A DNA stretch of 64,000 nt. Origin: Mycolicibacterium vinylchloridicum. Lineage in GTDB: Bacteria; Actinomycetota; Actinomycetes; Mycobacteriales; Mycobacteriaceae. Made by a program: the position numbers and the translations under genes. This document shows, in pieces, positions 33,762 to 42,930 of the stretch. The first letter of the stretch is position 1. Every line of letters begins with the position of its first letter. The DNA lies in contig NZ_JACBJQ010000017.1 in assembly GCF_013404075.1 (NCBI RefSeq), forward strand, positions 62,001 through 126,000, written 5' to 3'. The notes under the pieces are model-generated. The model saw only the letters and a list, made by a program, of their open reading frames with translations. It was not told where the DNA came from and did not search any database.

Positions 33762-35003
33762 TTAGGCGGGGGTCTTGTGGGGCTCTGGTTCGTCGTCGAG
33801 TTCGCGCAGCGCGGGCAGCCACGGACACAGCAGTCCGATCACCAGGATCGGCACCGCCAGCACCAGGAACGTCACCTTCAAGCCGAAGGTGTCGACCAGT
33901 GGCCCGGCCAGCATGAACCCGATCGGCCCCGCGGCATACGTCATCGATGTCATCACCCCGACCACCCGGCCGCGCAGTTCCTCAGGCGTGCGAGTCTGCA
34001 TGATCGTGTTGTAGATCGGGCCGATCGGTCCGTAGACCAGGCCGACCACCGCGGCGAACGACAGGATCACCGGCAGCGGCGGCAGGAACGCGATCACGGC
34101 CACGGCGATGCCGAACGTCAGCACCGCCGTCAGTACCGTCCTGCGCTTGCTGGAGTACTTCGACAGCACCGTCCAGCTCAGCGCTCCGATCAGCCCGCCG
34201 ACCGAGAGTGCCATCAACACCCAGCCGAGCTGGGCCGGCTCGTTGCGGTCGGTGAAGTACTTGGGGAACAGCACGCTTTCCATCGGCAGGTAGAGACCCG
34301 TGACGGCGAGGTCGATGAGTCCCAGTGTGCGAAGTACCCGGTTGTGCCAGACGAACTTCAGCCCCTCGACGACACCGGAAACCACACTCTCCGGGAGCTT
34401 TTCACGGGCGGGCCGGCCGGTGCCCTCGAGTCGCAGGACCCCCATCGCCAGGATCGCGAGCCCGAACAGGGCCGCGGTGACCCACATGGTGTTGACCCCG
34501 CCGAGCGTCGCGATCAGCAGACCTCCGATGCCGGGCCCGGTGATGTAGGCCAGGTTGAACACCGCCTCGTAGACGCTGTTGGTGTGATCACGGGTCCAGC
34601 CCGCCTTGCCGGCCGCCTCGGGCAGCATCGACTGCCGCGCGGTCATGCCGGCCGGATCGAAGAACGCACCCAGGGCCGCCAGGCCCGCCAGCACCAGCGT
34701 GTTCAGCACGTCGGTGCCGAACGCGATGGCCAGTAGCGGGATCGCCGCGACCGCGATGGCCGACAGGGCATCGGAGAGCATGGCCACCCGGCGCCGGCCG
34801 ATGAAGTCGACGGCGGCACCGGCGATGAGCGTGGCGAACAGCAGTGGCAGGGTCGCCGCACCCGCGACGATCGCGGCATCCACCGCGTTGCCGGTGCGCT
34901 GCAGGACCAGCCACGGGAACGCGACCATCGAGATCCCGTTGGCGCCTGCGGCCAGGAATGTCGAGGACAAGATCAGCAGCGCGGGTACGCGCGTGGTGGT
35001 CAC
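33762..35003 (-). CDS. tap: Tap-like MFS multidrug efflux pump (Rv1258c-like)
   Basis: A 413-residue, 12-TM transporter of the DHA3 drug-efflux group. It has LVLQRTGNAVDAAIVAGA after TM1, AGAAVDFIGRRRV in the TM2-TM3 loop, and MQTRTPEELRGRVVGV in the central loop. In mycobacteria Tap exports tetracycline, aminoglycosides and spectinomycin. It lies nine bases after the FAD oxidase start and diverges from udgB across only 22 bases, so its promoter must lie in or beside udgB. No convincing WhiB7-type AT-rich element was identified. Confidence 0.87.
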   Translation of the reverse strand: MTTTRVPALLILSSTFLAAGANGISMVAFPWLVLQRTGNAVDAAIVAGAATLPLLFATLIAGAAVDFIGRRRVAMLSDALSAIAVAAIPLLAIAFGTDVLNTLVLAGLAALGAFFDPAGMTARQSMLPEAAGKAGWTRDHTNSVYEAVFNLAYITGPGIGGLLIATLGGVNTMWVTAALFGLAILAMGVLRLEGTGRPAREKLPESVVSGVVEGLKFVWHNRVLRTLGLIDLAVTGLYLPMESVLFPKYFTDRNEPAQLGWVLMALSVGGLIGALSWTVLSKYSSKRRTVLTAVLTFGIAVAVIAFLPPLPVILSFAAVVGLVYGPIGPIYNTIMQTRTPEELRGRVVGVMTSMTYAAGPIGFMLAGPLVDTFGLKVTFLVLAVPILVIGLLCPWLPALRELDDEPEPHKTPA

Positions 35004-35025
35004 CGGCAGAGCTTAATTTGGACTG

Positions 35026-35847
35026 GTGACCGTCCTTCCGCATCCGCGCACCGGCGTCGTCTTCGAATCGCCGGTTCCGCCGGGGGCAGGCTGGCCGGGT
35101 GATCCCGCGGTGCCCGAGACCCCGATGGCCGCCGACGCCGCAGCGGTGGCCACGTTGGCCGCGACAGCTGGGGATCTGACTGCCCTCGATGCGCTGGTCA
35201 GCGTGTGCCGGGCCTGTCCACGGCTGGTCGCCTGGCGTGAGGACGTGGCGATCGCCAAGCGGCGATCATTCGCAGGCGAGCCGTACTGGGGCCGCCCGAT
35301 CGCCGGGTGGGGCTCACAGCGGCCGAAGATTCTGGTCCTGGGGCTGGCGCCCGCCGCGCACGGTGGCAACCGGACGGGCCGGGTGTTCACCGGCGACCGC
35401 TCGGGTGATCAGCTGTTCGCCGCATTGCACCGCGCCGGGCTGGTGAACCAGCCGACCAGTGTCGACGCCGCGGATGGCTTGACTACCAACGACATTCGAG
35501 TGGTTGCGGCGGTGCGGTGCGCCCCGCCCGCCAACAAGCCGGCCCCCGACGAGCGGGCGACGTGCGAGCCGTGGCTGACCGCCGAGTGGCAGATGATCGC
35601 CCCGTCGGTGCGGGTGATCGTCACCTTGGGCGGATTCGGCTGGCAGGCCGCGCTGAGGCTGCTCGCCGACGACCTGCCCGGGGTGGCCAAGCCGAAGTTC
35701 GGCCACGGGGCGCTCGTCGAACTGCCGTCGGGCCGGGTGCTGCTCGGCTGCTATCACCCCAGCCAGCAGAACATGTTCACCGGCCGGCTCACCCCGGCCA
35801 TGCTCGACGACGTCTTCAGGGAAGCACACGCGCGGGCATATCGTTGA
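35026..35847 (+). CDS. udgB: Type 5 uracil-DNA glycosylase UdgB
   Basis: A 273-residue base-excision repair enzyme. Four cysteines expected to bind [4Fe-4S] are Cys61, Cys64 (VCRACPRL), Cys165 and Cys180. Motif A is GLAPAAHGG (106-114), and the C-terminal motif [12 protein letters not shown] inserts into the damaged duplex. Family 5 enzymes remove uracil, hypoxanthine and related lesions and use no catalytic Asp or Asn in motif A. Position matches Rv1259. GTG 35026 is the start. Confidence 0.92.
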   Translation: MTVLPHPRTGVVFESPVPPGAGWPGDPAVPETPMAADAAAVATLAATAGDLTALDALVSVCRACPRLVAWREDVAIAKRRSFAGEPYWGRPIAGWGSQRPKILVLGLAPAAHGGNRTGRVFTGDRSGDQLFAALHRAGLVNQPTSVDAADGLTTNDIRVVAAVRCAPPANKPAPDERATCEPWLTAEWQMIAPSVRVIVTLGGFGWQAALRLLADDLPGVAKPKFGHGALVELPSGRVLLGCYHPSQQNMFTGRLTPAMLDDVFREAHARAYR

Positions 35848-35854
35848 GACTGCC

Positions 35855-36886
35855 ATGCGTCTTTCTGTTCTCGACCTTGTCCCGGTGCGCACTGACCAGA
35901 CCACCGGCGACGCGCTGGCGGCCACCGTGCTGCTGGCGCAGACCGCCGACCGGCTGGGATTCACCCGGTATTGGCTGGCCGAGCATCACAACATGCCTGC
36001 GGTCGCGGCCACCAGCCCACCGGTTCTGATCGCGTACCTGGCCGCCCAGACCACGCAGCTGCGGCTGGGGTCGGGCGGGGTGATGCTGCCCAACCACGCG
36101 CCGCTGGCCGTCGCCGAGCAGTTCGCCCTGCTGGAGGCCGCCGCCCCGGGCCGCATCGACCTGGGCATCGGCCGGGCGCCCGGCTCGGATCCGGTGACGT
36201 CGATCATGCTGCGTGGCACCCGGGACGACTCCGATGTCGAGAATTTCCCGCAGTACCTCGACGACGTCGCGGCGTTGATGAGCGCGCACGGGGTGCGCAT
36301 CCCGATCCGCAACCAGGACTACATCCTCAAGGCCACTCCCGCGGCCGTCGACGAGCCGCGGCTGTGGCTGCTGGGTTCGTCGATGTATTCGGCGCACCTG
36401 GCCGCCGCCAAGGGGCTGCCGTACGTGTTCGCCCATCACTTCGCCGGGCAGGGCACCGTCGAGGCACTTGCGACCTACCGGTCGGAGTTCCGGCCCAGTG
36501 ACGTGGCTGCCGAGCCGGTGACGTTCATGACGGTCAACGCGGTGGTCGCACCCACGCGGGCCGAAGCCGAGGCGCTGTTGCTACCGAACCTGCAGATGAT
36601 GGCCAGGCTGCGCACCGGCCAACCCCTGGGCCCGCTCGACCTCGTCGAGGATGCCGCCGCGCTGACGATGCACCCGCAGGCCGAGGCCGTCATCGCGGCG
36701 GGCCGCGCCAAGGCGGTGGTGGGTTCGCCGTCCGAGGCGGCCGAGCAGGTTCGGGCGGTGGCCGACGAATTCGACGTCGATGAGGTGATGGTCAATCCCG
36801 TCGCCTCGGCGTATCGCGGCACCGACCCTGCAACGGCGCCGGCGCGTGAGGTCACGTTGGAGCTGCTGGCCAAAGAGCTGTTCTAG
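35855..36886 (+). CDS. LLM-class (luciferase-like) flavin-dependent oxidoreductase
   Basis: A 343-residue TIM-barrel flavoenzyme of the luciferase-like family. RLSVLDLVPVRTDQT opens the protein; RYWLAEHHNMPAVAATSPPVL and GSGGVMLPNHAPLAVAEQFALLE are the typical cofactor-site segments, then GRIDLGIGRAPGSDP. It may use FMN or F420 with a substrate monooxygenase or reductase activity; the sequence does not decide. It starts seven bases after udgB. The M. tuberculosis backbone has a different oxidoreductase (Rv1260) here, so this is a replacement. Confidence 0.88.
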   Translation: MRLSVLDLVPVRTDQTTGDALAATVLLAQTADRLGFTRYWLAEHHNMPAVAATSPPVLIAYLAAQTTQLRLGSGGVMLPNHAPLAVAEQFALLEAAAPGRIDLGIGRAPGSDPVTSIMLRGTRDDSDVENFPQYLDDVAALMSAHGVRIPIRNQDYILKATPAAVDEPRLWLLGSSMYSAHLAAAKGLPYVFAHHFAGQGTVEALATYRSEFRPSDVAAEPVTFMTVNAVVAPTRAEAEALLLPNLQMMARLRTGQPLGPLDLVEDAAALTMHPQAEAVIAAGRAKAVVGSPSEAAEQVRAVADEFDVDEVMVNPVASAYRGTDPATAPAREVTLELLAKELF

Positions 36887-36901
36887 GGAAGGGTTTTCGG
36901 C

Positions 36902-37339
36902 TCAGGGTGTCAGGCGCACGACCGGAATCGGCCGCGTGGTCCCTTGCTGGTAGTCGCTGTACCGGCCGCCGTTCGCCGAATCGCAGAGTTGCCACAACCG
37001 CGCGTAGTCGGGGTCGTCGGGCAACAGGACATGCGCGGTGACCGCCAAACGCCTTCTGCCCAAGTTGATCTCGACACGGGGCTGCGCCCGGATATTGTGA
37101 TACCAGGCCGGGTTGCGGTCGGCGCCGCCATTGGACGCAACCACCAGGTAGTCGCTTCCGTCGCGGTAGTACGCAAGCAGAATCGACCGTGGCTGACCGG
37201 TTTTCGCGCCGACGGTGTGCAGCATCAGCGACGGCGGCACGCCGGGCATCCGGTGCCCGATCCATCCGTTGGTGCGCCGGTAAATCCAGTCATGCACTTT
37301 GACGAACGCCAACAGTCCTTTATTGCCCAATGACGTCAT
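36902..37339 (-). CDS. Deazaflavin (F420)-dependent nitroreductase-family protein (Rv1261c-like)
   Basis: A 145-residue split-barrel protein of the DDN/F420 nitroreductase family. MLHTVGAKTGQPRSILLAYYRDG, YLVVASNGGADRNPAWYHNI and INLGRRRLAVTAHVL are hallmark segments, with the Lys/Thr/Gly-Arg stretch binding the F420 tail. Such enzymes reduce nitroaromatics or quinones. Position and size match Rv1261c. The HIT gene lies immediately upstream on the same strand. Confidence 0.9.
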   Translation of the reverse strand: MTSLGNKGLLAFVKVHDWIYRRTNGWIGHRMPGVPPSLMLHTVGAKTGQPRSILLAYYRDGSDYLVVASNGGADRNPAWYHNIRAQPRVEINLGRRRLAVTAHVLLPDDPDYARLWQLCDSANGGRYSDYQQGTTRPIPVVRLTP

Positions 37340-37348
37340 GGCCCACTC

Positions 37349-37780
37349 TCATCCGGTTTTATCCAGTGCTGCCAGGGCGTCGCGCAGAATTCGCCCGGTG
37401 TTCTCGCGGTCGGGATCGCGGCGCAGCAGCATCCCCTTGGCCAACGAGATCTTGTCGCCGTCGCGGCGCGGCATCACGTGCAGGTGGATGTGGAACACCG
37501 TCTGGAAGGCCGACTTGCCGTCGTTGATGGCGATGTTGTTTCCGGTCGCGCCGAGCGCAGAGGCGCGGGTGGCTTGGGCGATTCGCTGCCCGACGGCCAG
37601 CATCCCGGCCAGCGTCTGCGCGGGGGTATCGGTGAGGTCGACGCTGTGCCGCTTGGGAATGACCAGCGTGTGCCCGATCGTGAACGGTCGGATATCGAGG
37701 ATGCCCAGGTAGTCGTCGTCCTCGTAGACGCGGATGGCCGGCGCCGTACCGGCGACGATCTCGCAGAACACGCATGCCAT
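37349..37780 (-). CDS. HIT-family nucleotide-binding hydrolase (Rv1262c-like)
   Basis: A 143-residue histidine-triad protein. The motif HIHLHVMPR gives the catalytic histidines. CVFCEI at the N-terminus holds two zinc-type cysteines, and NINDG-like GNNIAINDGKSAFQTVFH precedes the triad. It hydrolyses nucleotide phosphoramidates or dinucleoside polyphosphates in the family. ATG 37780 is chosen because the protein begins exactly at the conserved MACVFCEI; longer reading-frame extensions overlap amiB2. It diverges from amiB2 across 36 bases. Confidence 0.92.
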   Translation of the reverse strand: MACVFCEIVAGTAPAIRVYEDDDYLGILDIRPFTIGHTLVIPKRHSVDLTDTPAQTLAGMLAVGQRIAQATRASALGATGNNIAINDGKSAFQTVFHIHLHVMPRRDGDKISLAKGMLLRRDPDRENTGRILRDALAALDKTG

Positions 37781-37816
37781 CTCGCCACCGTAGCGGTCGG
37801 CGCTACGCTGCCGCAG

Positions 37817-39208
37817 ATGGACTCCACCGACATTGCGTTTGCCGGCGCCGCCGAGCAGGCCCGCATGCTCGTCAACGGCACGATCACCGCCCCGGGGCTC
37901 TTGGAGCTCTATCTCGACCGGATCGCCCGGGTCGACCGAGAGCTGCGCTCCTATCGTGTGGTCTTCACCGACAGCGCGCGCCGCGAAGCCGTGGCAGCAC
38001 AGGAGCTGCTCGACGCCGGCGAACGCAAGCCCCTGCTGGGGGTGCCGATCGCGATCAAAGACGACGTCGACGTCGCCGACGAGTTCACCTGCTACGGCAG
38101 CAGCGCCTACGGTTTGCCGCCGACGGCCGACGCCGAGGTGGTGCGCCGCTTGCGTGCGGCCGGCGCGGTGATCCTGGGCAAGACCGCGGTTCCGGAGATG
38201 ATGCTGTGGCCCTTCACCGAGACCGTCGCATTCGGCGCCACGCACAACCCATGGGACCTCGCCCGGGCACCCGGCGGCAGCAGCGGCGGCAGTGGGGCGG
38301 CGGTGGCCGCGGGTCTGGCGCCGATGGCCCTGGGTTCCGATGGCGCCGGATCGATTCGGATCCCGTCGACCTGGTGCGGGCTCTTCGGCCTGAAGCCACA
38401 GCGCGACCGGGTGCCGATGGCCCCGCACGACGATGCCTGGTGCGGGCTGTCCGCCAACGGCCCGATGGCCCGCACCGTCGAGGACGCCGCGTTGTTCCTC
38501 GACGCGACGACGACGCAACCCGGCCCGTCGGGCGGATTCGTGGCGGCAGCCGCCCGCGAGCCCGGGAGGCTACGAATTGCGTTGAGCACCAAGATCCCGC
38601 CAACGGTCACCGCCCGCGTCGGAACGGCGCAGCAGAGGGCACTCGACGAAGCGGAGACGCTGTTGCGCGACCTCGGCCACGACGTGGTCTGGCGCGATCC
38701 CGACTACCCGGTCTGGGCGGTCTACGGCCATCTGCTGCCGCGGATGTGGCGGGGCTGCTACGAGGATGTCGCAGCGCTGCCACACCGTGAACGCCTCGAG
38801 CCCAGGACTAAAGGCATTGCCCGCCTTGGCCGGCTGATCTCTGAGCGCCAGATCGCTCGGGTGCGGGCCGCCGAACCTGCGCTGGCCGCGCGGGTGCAAT
38901 CGATCTTCGACGATGTCGACGTGGTGATCACGCCCGGAACTGCGCTGGGCCCCTCCAGGATTGGCCAATACCAGCACCGCGGTGGGGTGTCGACGCTGGC
39001 GCGGGTGGCGTCTCGGGTGCCGTTCCAAGGTATCTTCAACGCCACCGGTCAACCCGCCGCCGTCGTGCCATGGGGCCTCGACCACGATGGCGTGCCGTTG
39101 TCGGTGCAGCTGGTCGGCCGGCCCTCCGATGAGGCGACGCTGTTGTCCTTGAGTCACCAGATCGAAACCGCCCGCCCATGGGCGCACCGGCGGCCGCCGG
39201 TGTCCTAG
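37817..39208 (+). CDS. amiB2: Amidase signature family protein AmiB2
   Basis: A 463-residue amidase. The Ser-cisSer-Lys triad is visible: Lys81 (AIKDD), the serine pair of GGSSGGS at 153-159, and Ser179 in DGAGSIRIPS. These enzymes hydrolyse amides to acids and ammonia. Length agrees with M. tuberculosis AmiB2 (462). Start ATG 37817 is preceded by no strong Shine-Dalgarno. Its TAG stop shares the palindrome CTAG (39205-39208) with the stop of the convergent cyclase-AAA gene. Confidence 0.92.
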   Translation: MDSTDIAFAGAAEQARMLVNGTITAPGLLELYLDRIARVDRELRSYRVVFTDSARREAVAAQELLDAGERKPLLGVPIAIKDDVDVADEFTCYGSSAYGLPPTADAEVVRRLRAAGAVILGKTAVPEMMLWPFTETVAFGATHNPWDLARAPGGSSGGSGAAVAAGLAPMALGSDGAGSIRIPSTWCGLFGLKPQRDRVPMAPHDDAWCGLSANGPMARTVEDAALFLDATTTQPGPSGGFVAAAAREPGRLRIALSTKIPPTVTARVGTAQQRALDEAETLLRDLGHDVVWRDPDYPVWAVYGHLLPRMWRGCYEDVAALPHRERLEPRTKGIARLGRLISERQIARVRAAEPALAARVQSIFDDVDVVITPGTALGPSRIGQYQHRGGVSTLARVASRVPFQGIFNATGQPAAVVPWGLDHDGVPLSVQLVGRPSDEATLLSLSHQIETARPWAHRRPPVS

Positions 39209-42200
39209 TCCATGGTCGCGGCAACGGCGATATGTCCTTGGAAATCAAGAGTATTCGCCATCGTGCGATATCGGTCGCGGTAGTTGCGATAGCCGGTGTA
39301 GTCGCCGTCGGCCCGTGCGAGCAGTGCGCGCAGCCGTAGCAGCGGCGGATCGAACAGGACGAAACCGGGATCCGTGGGCACCGCCGCCAGCCGCTCGATT
39401 GCCGTACGGGCCTCGCACACGTCGTCGGCGGTTCCACGTCGCAGGAGTGCTTCAACCAGAGCGGCGGTGGCCGGGCCACGCAGGATCATCTCGCCACCGC
39501 TGAAGGTGTCGTCGGCGACAGTTCTGGCCATCCTGATCGCGCCGTCGACATTTCCGAACCGCGCGCGGTGCGTTGCCAGCGCGATCGCGGGCGGAATCTG
39601 CCCAAGCGCGTTTTCCTGTTGGACGCCTGTTTCGAAAACCCCCTCAAGGACTTCGGCACCGGCCGCGGCGTCTGTATCGCCACGAGCCATCGCCGCCACG
39701 CCGTAGGCGAACCCGGCCATGCCGAGGGTGAAGTCGTCGCCTGATCGTTCCGCGGTGGTGTACGCATCCCGCACGGCTGCGAAGAATTCATCGTCGGCGA
39801 CGAAGACGCCGTTGAGGAACAGCATTCCGGAGGCATACGAGACGACGATCACCCGCGTGACGGGGTCTGAATCAGTCGCCAGTGTGACCGCGTCTTTGAA
39901 GTCGTCGCGCCATCCTGGGCGGCCCAGCATGCAGCGGGCGAACCCGCGAAGCATTGTCGCCTGTGCCAGCGGGGACCCGATGAGCAGTTCGCCCATGGTG
40001 GAATCGCCTGCAGCTTGGTCGATCACGCGCTGTGCCGTCCGCGCTGCCGCCACCGCTTGGCCGGCATGCACCCGGGTCGAGATCACGCCGTGCAACAGGC
40101 CCACCGTGAGCCGGGGGTCGCCGATCGACTCGACGAGCTTCTCCTGTTCGGTGGCCAGCGCCGAGGCCTCATGGACGCGATTCAGCATGGTCATCGTGAC
40201 CGGCAGGCCCGCCATCGCGATCGCCAGCGATCTGCGGTCACCGGCACGTTCGCACAGCTCGCGCAGCTCGTCGAAGCCGGTGTCGTCGATCCTGCCGCCG
40301 CCCCGATATGCACTGGCGCACAACAGGGTTCGCGGTGCAATCCGCAGCGCGAGGCTATCGGAGGAGTCCGCGGGCAGCAGATCAGCGACCTGTTTGGCGC
40401 GTTGCCAGCTGGCCCGGGCGGCAGCGATGTCGCGGTTGGTCAGCCACTGGCCGGCCCGCATGTGCCAGTCGAATGCCGTGCGCAGGTCGCCTGCCGCTTC
40501 GAGGTGCTCGGCGATCTCGGCGGCCTTGTTGTCGCCGCAGCTCCGTTCCTCGATTGCTGCGGCCAGCCGCCGATGCAGCTCGATGCGGTCGGACTTGAGC
40601 TGCGACTCGTAGGCGACGGTGCGAATGAGCGGGTGTTTGAACGCGAAGTCGTGGTGCGCCGTGAACTGCACGCGCGTCACGAGTTCCGCGTCGATGAGCT
40701 CACTGATCGATGGAGTGACGCCCAAGCCGTCGAGCAGTTCCGCATTGAAGCGCATGCCGATCACCGACGCGGCCGACAGCGTTCGTTTGGCCGCCGTTTC
40801 GAGGCGGTCGATACGCGCGGCGATCGCGGCCTGCAACGTGGCAGGCACCCGGATGTCGGCGATGTCAGCGCTGCAGCTGTATCCGGCCCGAACCCCCTCC
40901 AGCACACCGCGTTCAGCAAGATCGCGGACGATCTCCTCGGCAAAGAACGGATTACCTGCGGCCCGTGCGGCGATGTGCTCGACCAGGTTCGCCACGGAAT
41001 TGTGCTGACCGAGTAGTTCGCTGGTCAGGGCCGCGGTCTGCGTGCTGCTCAGCGGTCGCAGCGTGATTGTCTGAGCGCCTTGCACATTCGCCAGTGCACC
41101 GCGGTACTCGGGTCGATAGGTGATGAGAACGACCGACGGTGTCTGCGGCGCCAGTTCGACAAAGCTGGTCAGCAGAGCCTCGCTCGGTTCGTCGATCCAG
41201 TGTGCGTCCTCGATGACGAACACCGTCGGCTCCTGCCGAGACATGAGCGCGGCATCGAGGAGGCCGGTCAGTCTGCGTCGCCGCGCGTCGGCCTCGATGG
41301 CCGGCGCCTCGATGCCGGGTTCGGCGATCCTCAACAGATCGTCCAGAAGCAGCAAGTCATCGGGATTGGCGTCAGGGGTGCGGCTGCGGATCTTCGCCCT
41401 GGCGGTTGCGTTGTCCAGGGCCGAGATGTCCAGAACGGCGGTCAGTAGCGCTGCGACAGCGTGAAACGGAAGGTCGCTGGTGTGCGACTCGCAGATGGCG
41501 CTGAACACGTCGAGGTTGCGCTCGGTGGCGCGGCTGGTGATCTCTCGGACCATGCGGCTCTTGCCGATCCCGGCCGGACCGACCAGTCCCACAACGCAGC
41601 TTGTCCCGTCGATGGCGTCGTCGAGCATGCCTGCGATGCTGGCCAATTCCCAGGTACGGCCGACCAGCGCGGTCTCCGCCGTCCGCCTCCGGCGCAGCGG
41701 GCCCGACGCTCCCAGCAGGCGCCGAGCCGGCACCGGCGCTTGTGCGCCCTTGACGTGAACCCGCTCCGGATCACCCAGTTCGACAGTCTCCTCGACCAGG
41801 TTGGCGGTGGACTCGCTGAGCATCACCCCGCCGGGCGGGGCGACCGACTCCATCCGCTGAGCCAGTCCCACCTGTTCGCCGACCGCGGTGTAACTCGTTG
41901 GGCTGGAGGTGATGTCGCCGGTGATCACCTGACCGGAGTTCAGGCCGACTCGCAGCCGGAACGGCAGTCCGTCGTGGTGCTCGATCTCGACGGCCAGCTG
42001 CTCGGCTTCCTTCTGGAGGTCCAGCGCCGCCAGGCAGGCGCGAAACGCGTGGTCTTCGAGGGCGACCGGTGCGCCGAAGATCGCCATGATGCCGTCCCCG
42101 GTGAACTTGTCGACTGTGCCGCCGTAGCGGGTGACCACTGCGGTGGCCCGGTTGACCAGCCCGGTCATGATTTCGCGCAATCGTTCCGTCCCCAGCGCGG

Positions 42201-42366
42201 CGGCGATGTCCATCGAGCGGACCACGTCGGCGAACAGCACGGTGACCTGTTTGTACTCCGCCGGTGTCTCGATGTCGGTGAGCGGTGCCCCGCAGGAGTC
42301 GCAGAACCGCGCGCCCTGACGCGGTTGGGCGCCGCACACTCGGCACGGCGTGCTTTCGACCGCCAC
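39205..42366 (-). CDS. Class III cyclase-domain / AAA ATPase / TPR-like signalling protein
   Basis: A 1053-residue regulator. A zinc ribbon (Cys8, 11, 22, 25) leads into a class III cyclase domain (about 38-200) with metal Asp47 and Asp91 and Lys87, but Gly167 stands where the transition-state Asn normally is (GEQVGLAQR, with Arg171 kept), so cyclase activity is doubtful. A STAND-type ATPase follows: Walker A GPAGIGKS (263-270) and Walker B VFVIED (382-387). The C-terminal half is helical and TPR-like, without a LuxR HTH. Start is GTG 42366. It is inserted relative to the M. tuberculosis amiB2-Rv1264 order. The signal sensed is unknown. Confidence 0.85.
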   Translation of the reverse strand: MAVESTPCRVCGAQPRQGARFCDSCGAPLTDIETPAEYKQVTVLFADVVRSMDIAAALGTERLREIMTGLVNRATAVVTRYGGTVDKFTGDGIMAIFGAPVALEDHAFRACLAALDLQKEAEQLAVEIEHHDGLPFRLRVGLNSGQVITGDITSSPTSYTAVGEQVGLAQRMESVAPPGGVMLSESTANLVEETVELGDPERVHVKGAQAPVPARRLLGASGPLRRRRTAETALVGRTWELASIAGMLDDAIDGTSCVVGLVGPAGIGKSRMVREITSRATERNLDVFSAICESHTSDLPFHAVAALLTAVLDISALDNATARAKIRSRTPDANPDDLLLLDDLLRIAEPGIEAPAIEADARRRRLTGLLDAALMSRQEPTVFVIEDAHWIDEPSEALLTSFVELAPQTPSVVLITYRPEYRGALANVQGAQTITLRPLSSTQTAALTSELLGQHNSVANLVEHIAARAAGNPFFAEEIVRDLAERGVLEGVRAGYSCSADIADIRVPATLQAAIAARIDRLETAAKRTLSAASVIGMRFNAELLDGLGVTPSISELIDAELVTRVQFTAHHDFAFKHPLIRTVAYESQLKSDRIELHRRLAAAIEERSCGDNKAAEIAEHLEAAGDLRTAFDWHMRAGQWLTNRDIAAARASWQRAKQVADLLPADSSDSLALRIAPRTLLCASAYRGGGRIDDTGFDELRELCERAGDRRSLAIAMAGLPVTMTMLNRVHEASALATEQEKLVESIGDPRLTVGLLHGVISTRVHAGQAVAAARTAQRVIDQAAGDSTMGELLIGSPLAQATMLRGFARCMLGRPGWRDDFKDAVTLATDSDPVTRVIVVSYASGMLFLNGVFVADDEFFAAVRDAYTTAERSGDDFTLGMAGFAYGVAAMARGDTDAAAGAEVLEGVFETGVQQENALGQIPPAIALATHRARFGNVDGAIRMARTVADDTFSGGEMILRGPATAALVEALLRRGTADDVCEARTAIERLAAVPTDPGFVLFDPPLLRLRALLARADGDYTGYRNYRDRYRTMANTLDFQGHIAVAATMD

Positions 42367-42403
42367 CCGACGAGAATATGCGGCGCTGGCCTGCGCCGAA
42401 GGC

Positions 42404-42904
42404 TTATCGCGAGCCGGATAGTGCGGCGCGCCAGGCCGAAAGTTTGTCGGGGTAACTCATGGTCTGTGCGGGGCTGGTCGACGGCAAGCGCACGGCGTCG
42501 CACACCGTGATGGTGACCAGCCTGGTGAAGTTGCGTTCGGCGGCGGCGCCGTTGAAATACACCCGCCCGGCGTTCGGGTGCGCGGCGAAGAAGCTGACGA
42601 AGTCGTTGGCCACCATGCTGTCCGGCGCGATCGCGGAATCCAGGCTGCCGACCCGCCGGCATTGCTTGAGCACATCCCAGACGGCGATGCCATGACGGTC
42701 GAGCATCGCGATCCGCTGCTCATATGGGGCATCAGGTGCGCAATCGAACAGCTCACCCATGATGCGCCAGAACGCGTTTCGTGGGTTGCCGTAGTACTGT
42801 CCGGACGCCAGCGACAGCACGCTGGGCATATTGCCGAGGATCACCAGCTTCGCATCAGGGGAGCCGATCGGCGGCAGCCCCTCCAGGAGCGGGGATCGTG
42901 ACAT
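42404..42904 (-). CDS. DNA-deoxyinosine (hypoxanthine-DNA) glycosylase, UDG superfamily family 6
   Basis: A 166-residue repair enzyme. [12 protein letters not shown] matches the GSxPS motif A of family 6, followed by the signature [17 protein letters not shown] and the C-terminal LPSTSPAQ motif. Family members excise hypoxanthine (deaminated adenine) from DNA. Start ATG 42904 is the first codon consistent with the family; longer forms overlap the divergent cyclase gene, whose GTG is 26 bases away. Together with UdgB the window encodes two UDG-superfamily repair enzymes. Confidence 0.87.
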   Translation of the reverse strand: MSRSPLLEGLPPIGSPDAKLVILGNMPSVLSLASGQYYGNPRNAFWRIMGELFDCAPDAPYEQRIAMLDRHGIAVWDVLKQCRRVGSLDSAIAPDSMVANDFVSFFAAHPNAGRVYFNGAAAERNFTRLVTITVCDAVRLPSTSPAQTMSYPDKLSAWRAALSGSR

Positions 42905-42930
42905 CACAGAAGACGGTATACGTTGGGTCG

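Noticed and set aside
39205..42366. LuxR-type regulator with C-terminal HTH
   Set aside because: The C-terminal 200 residues are TPR-like and no LuxR HTH motif is present.
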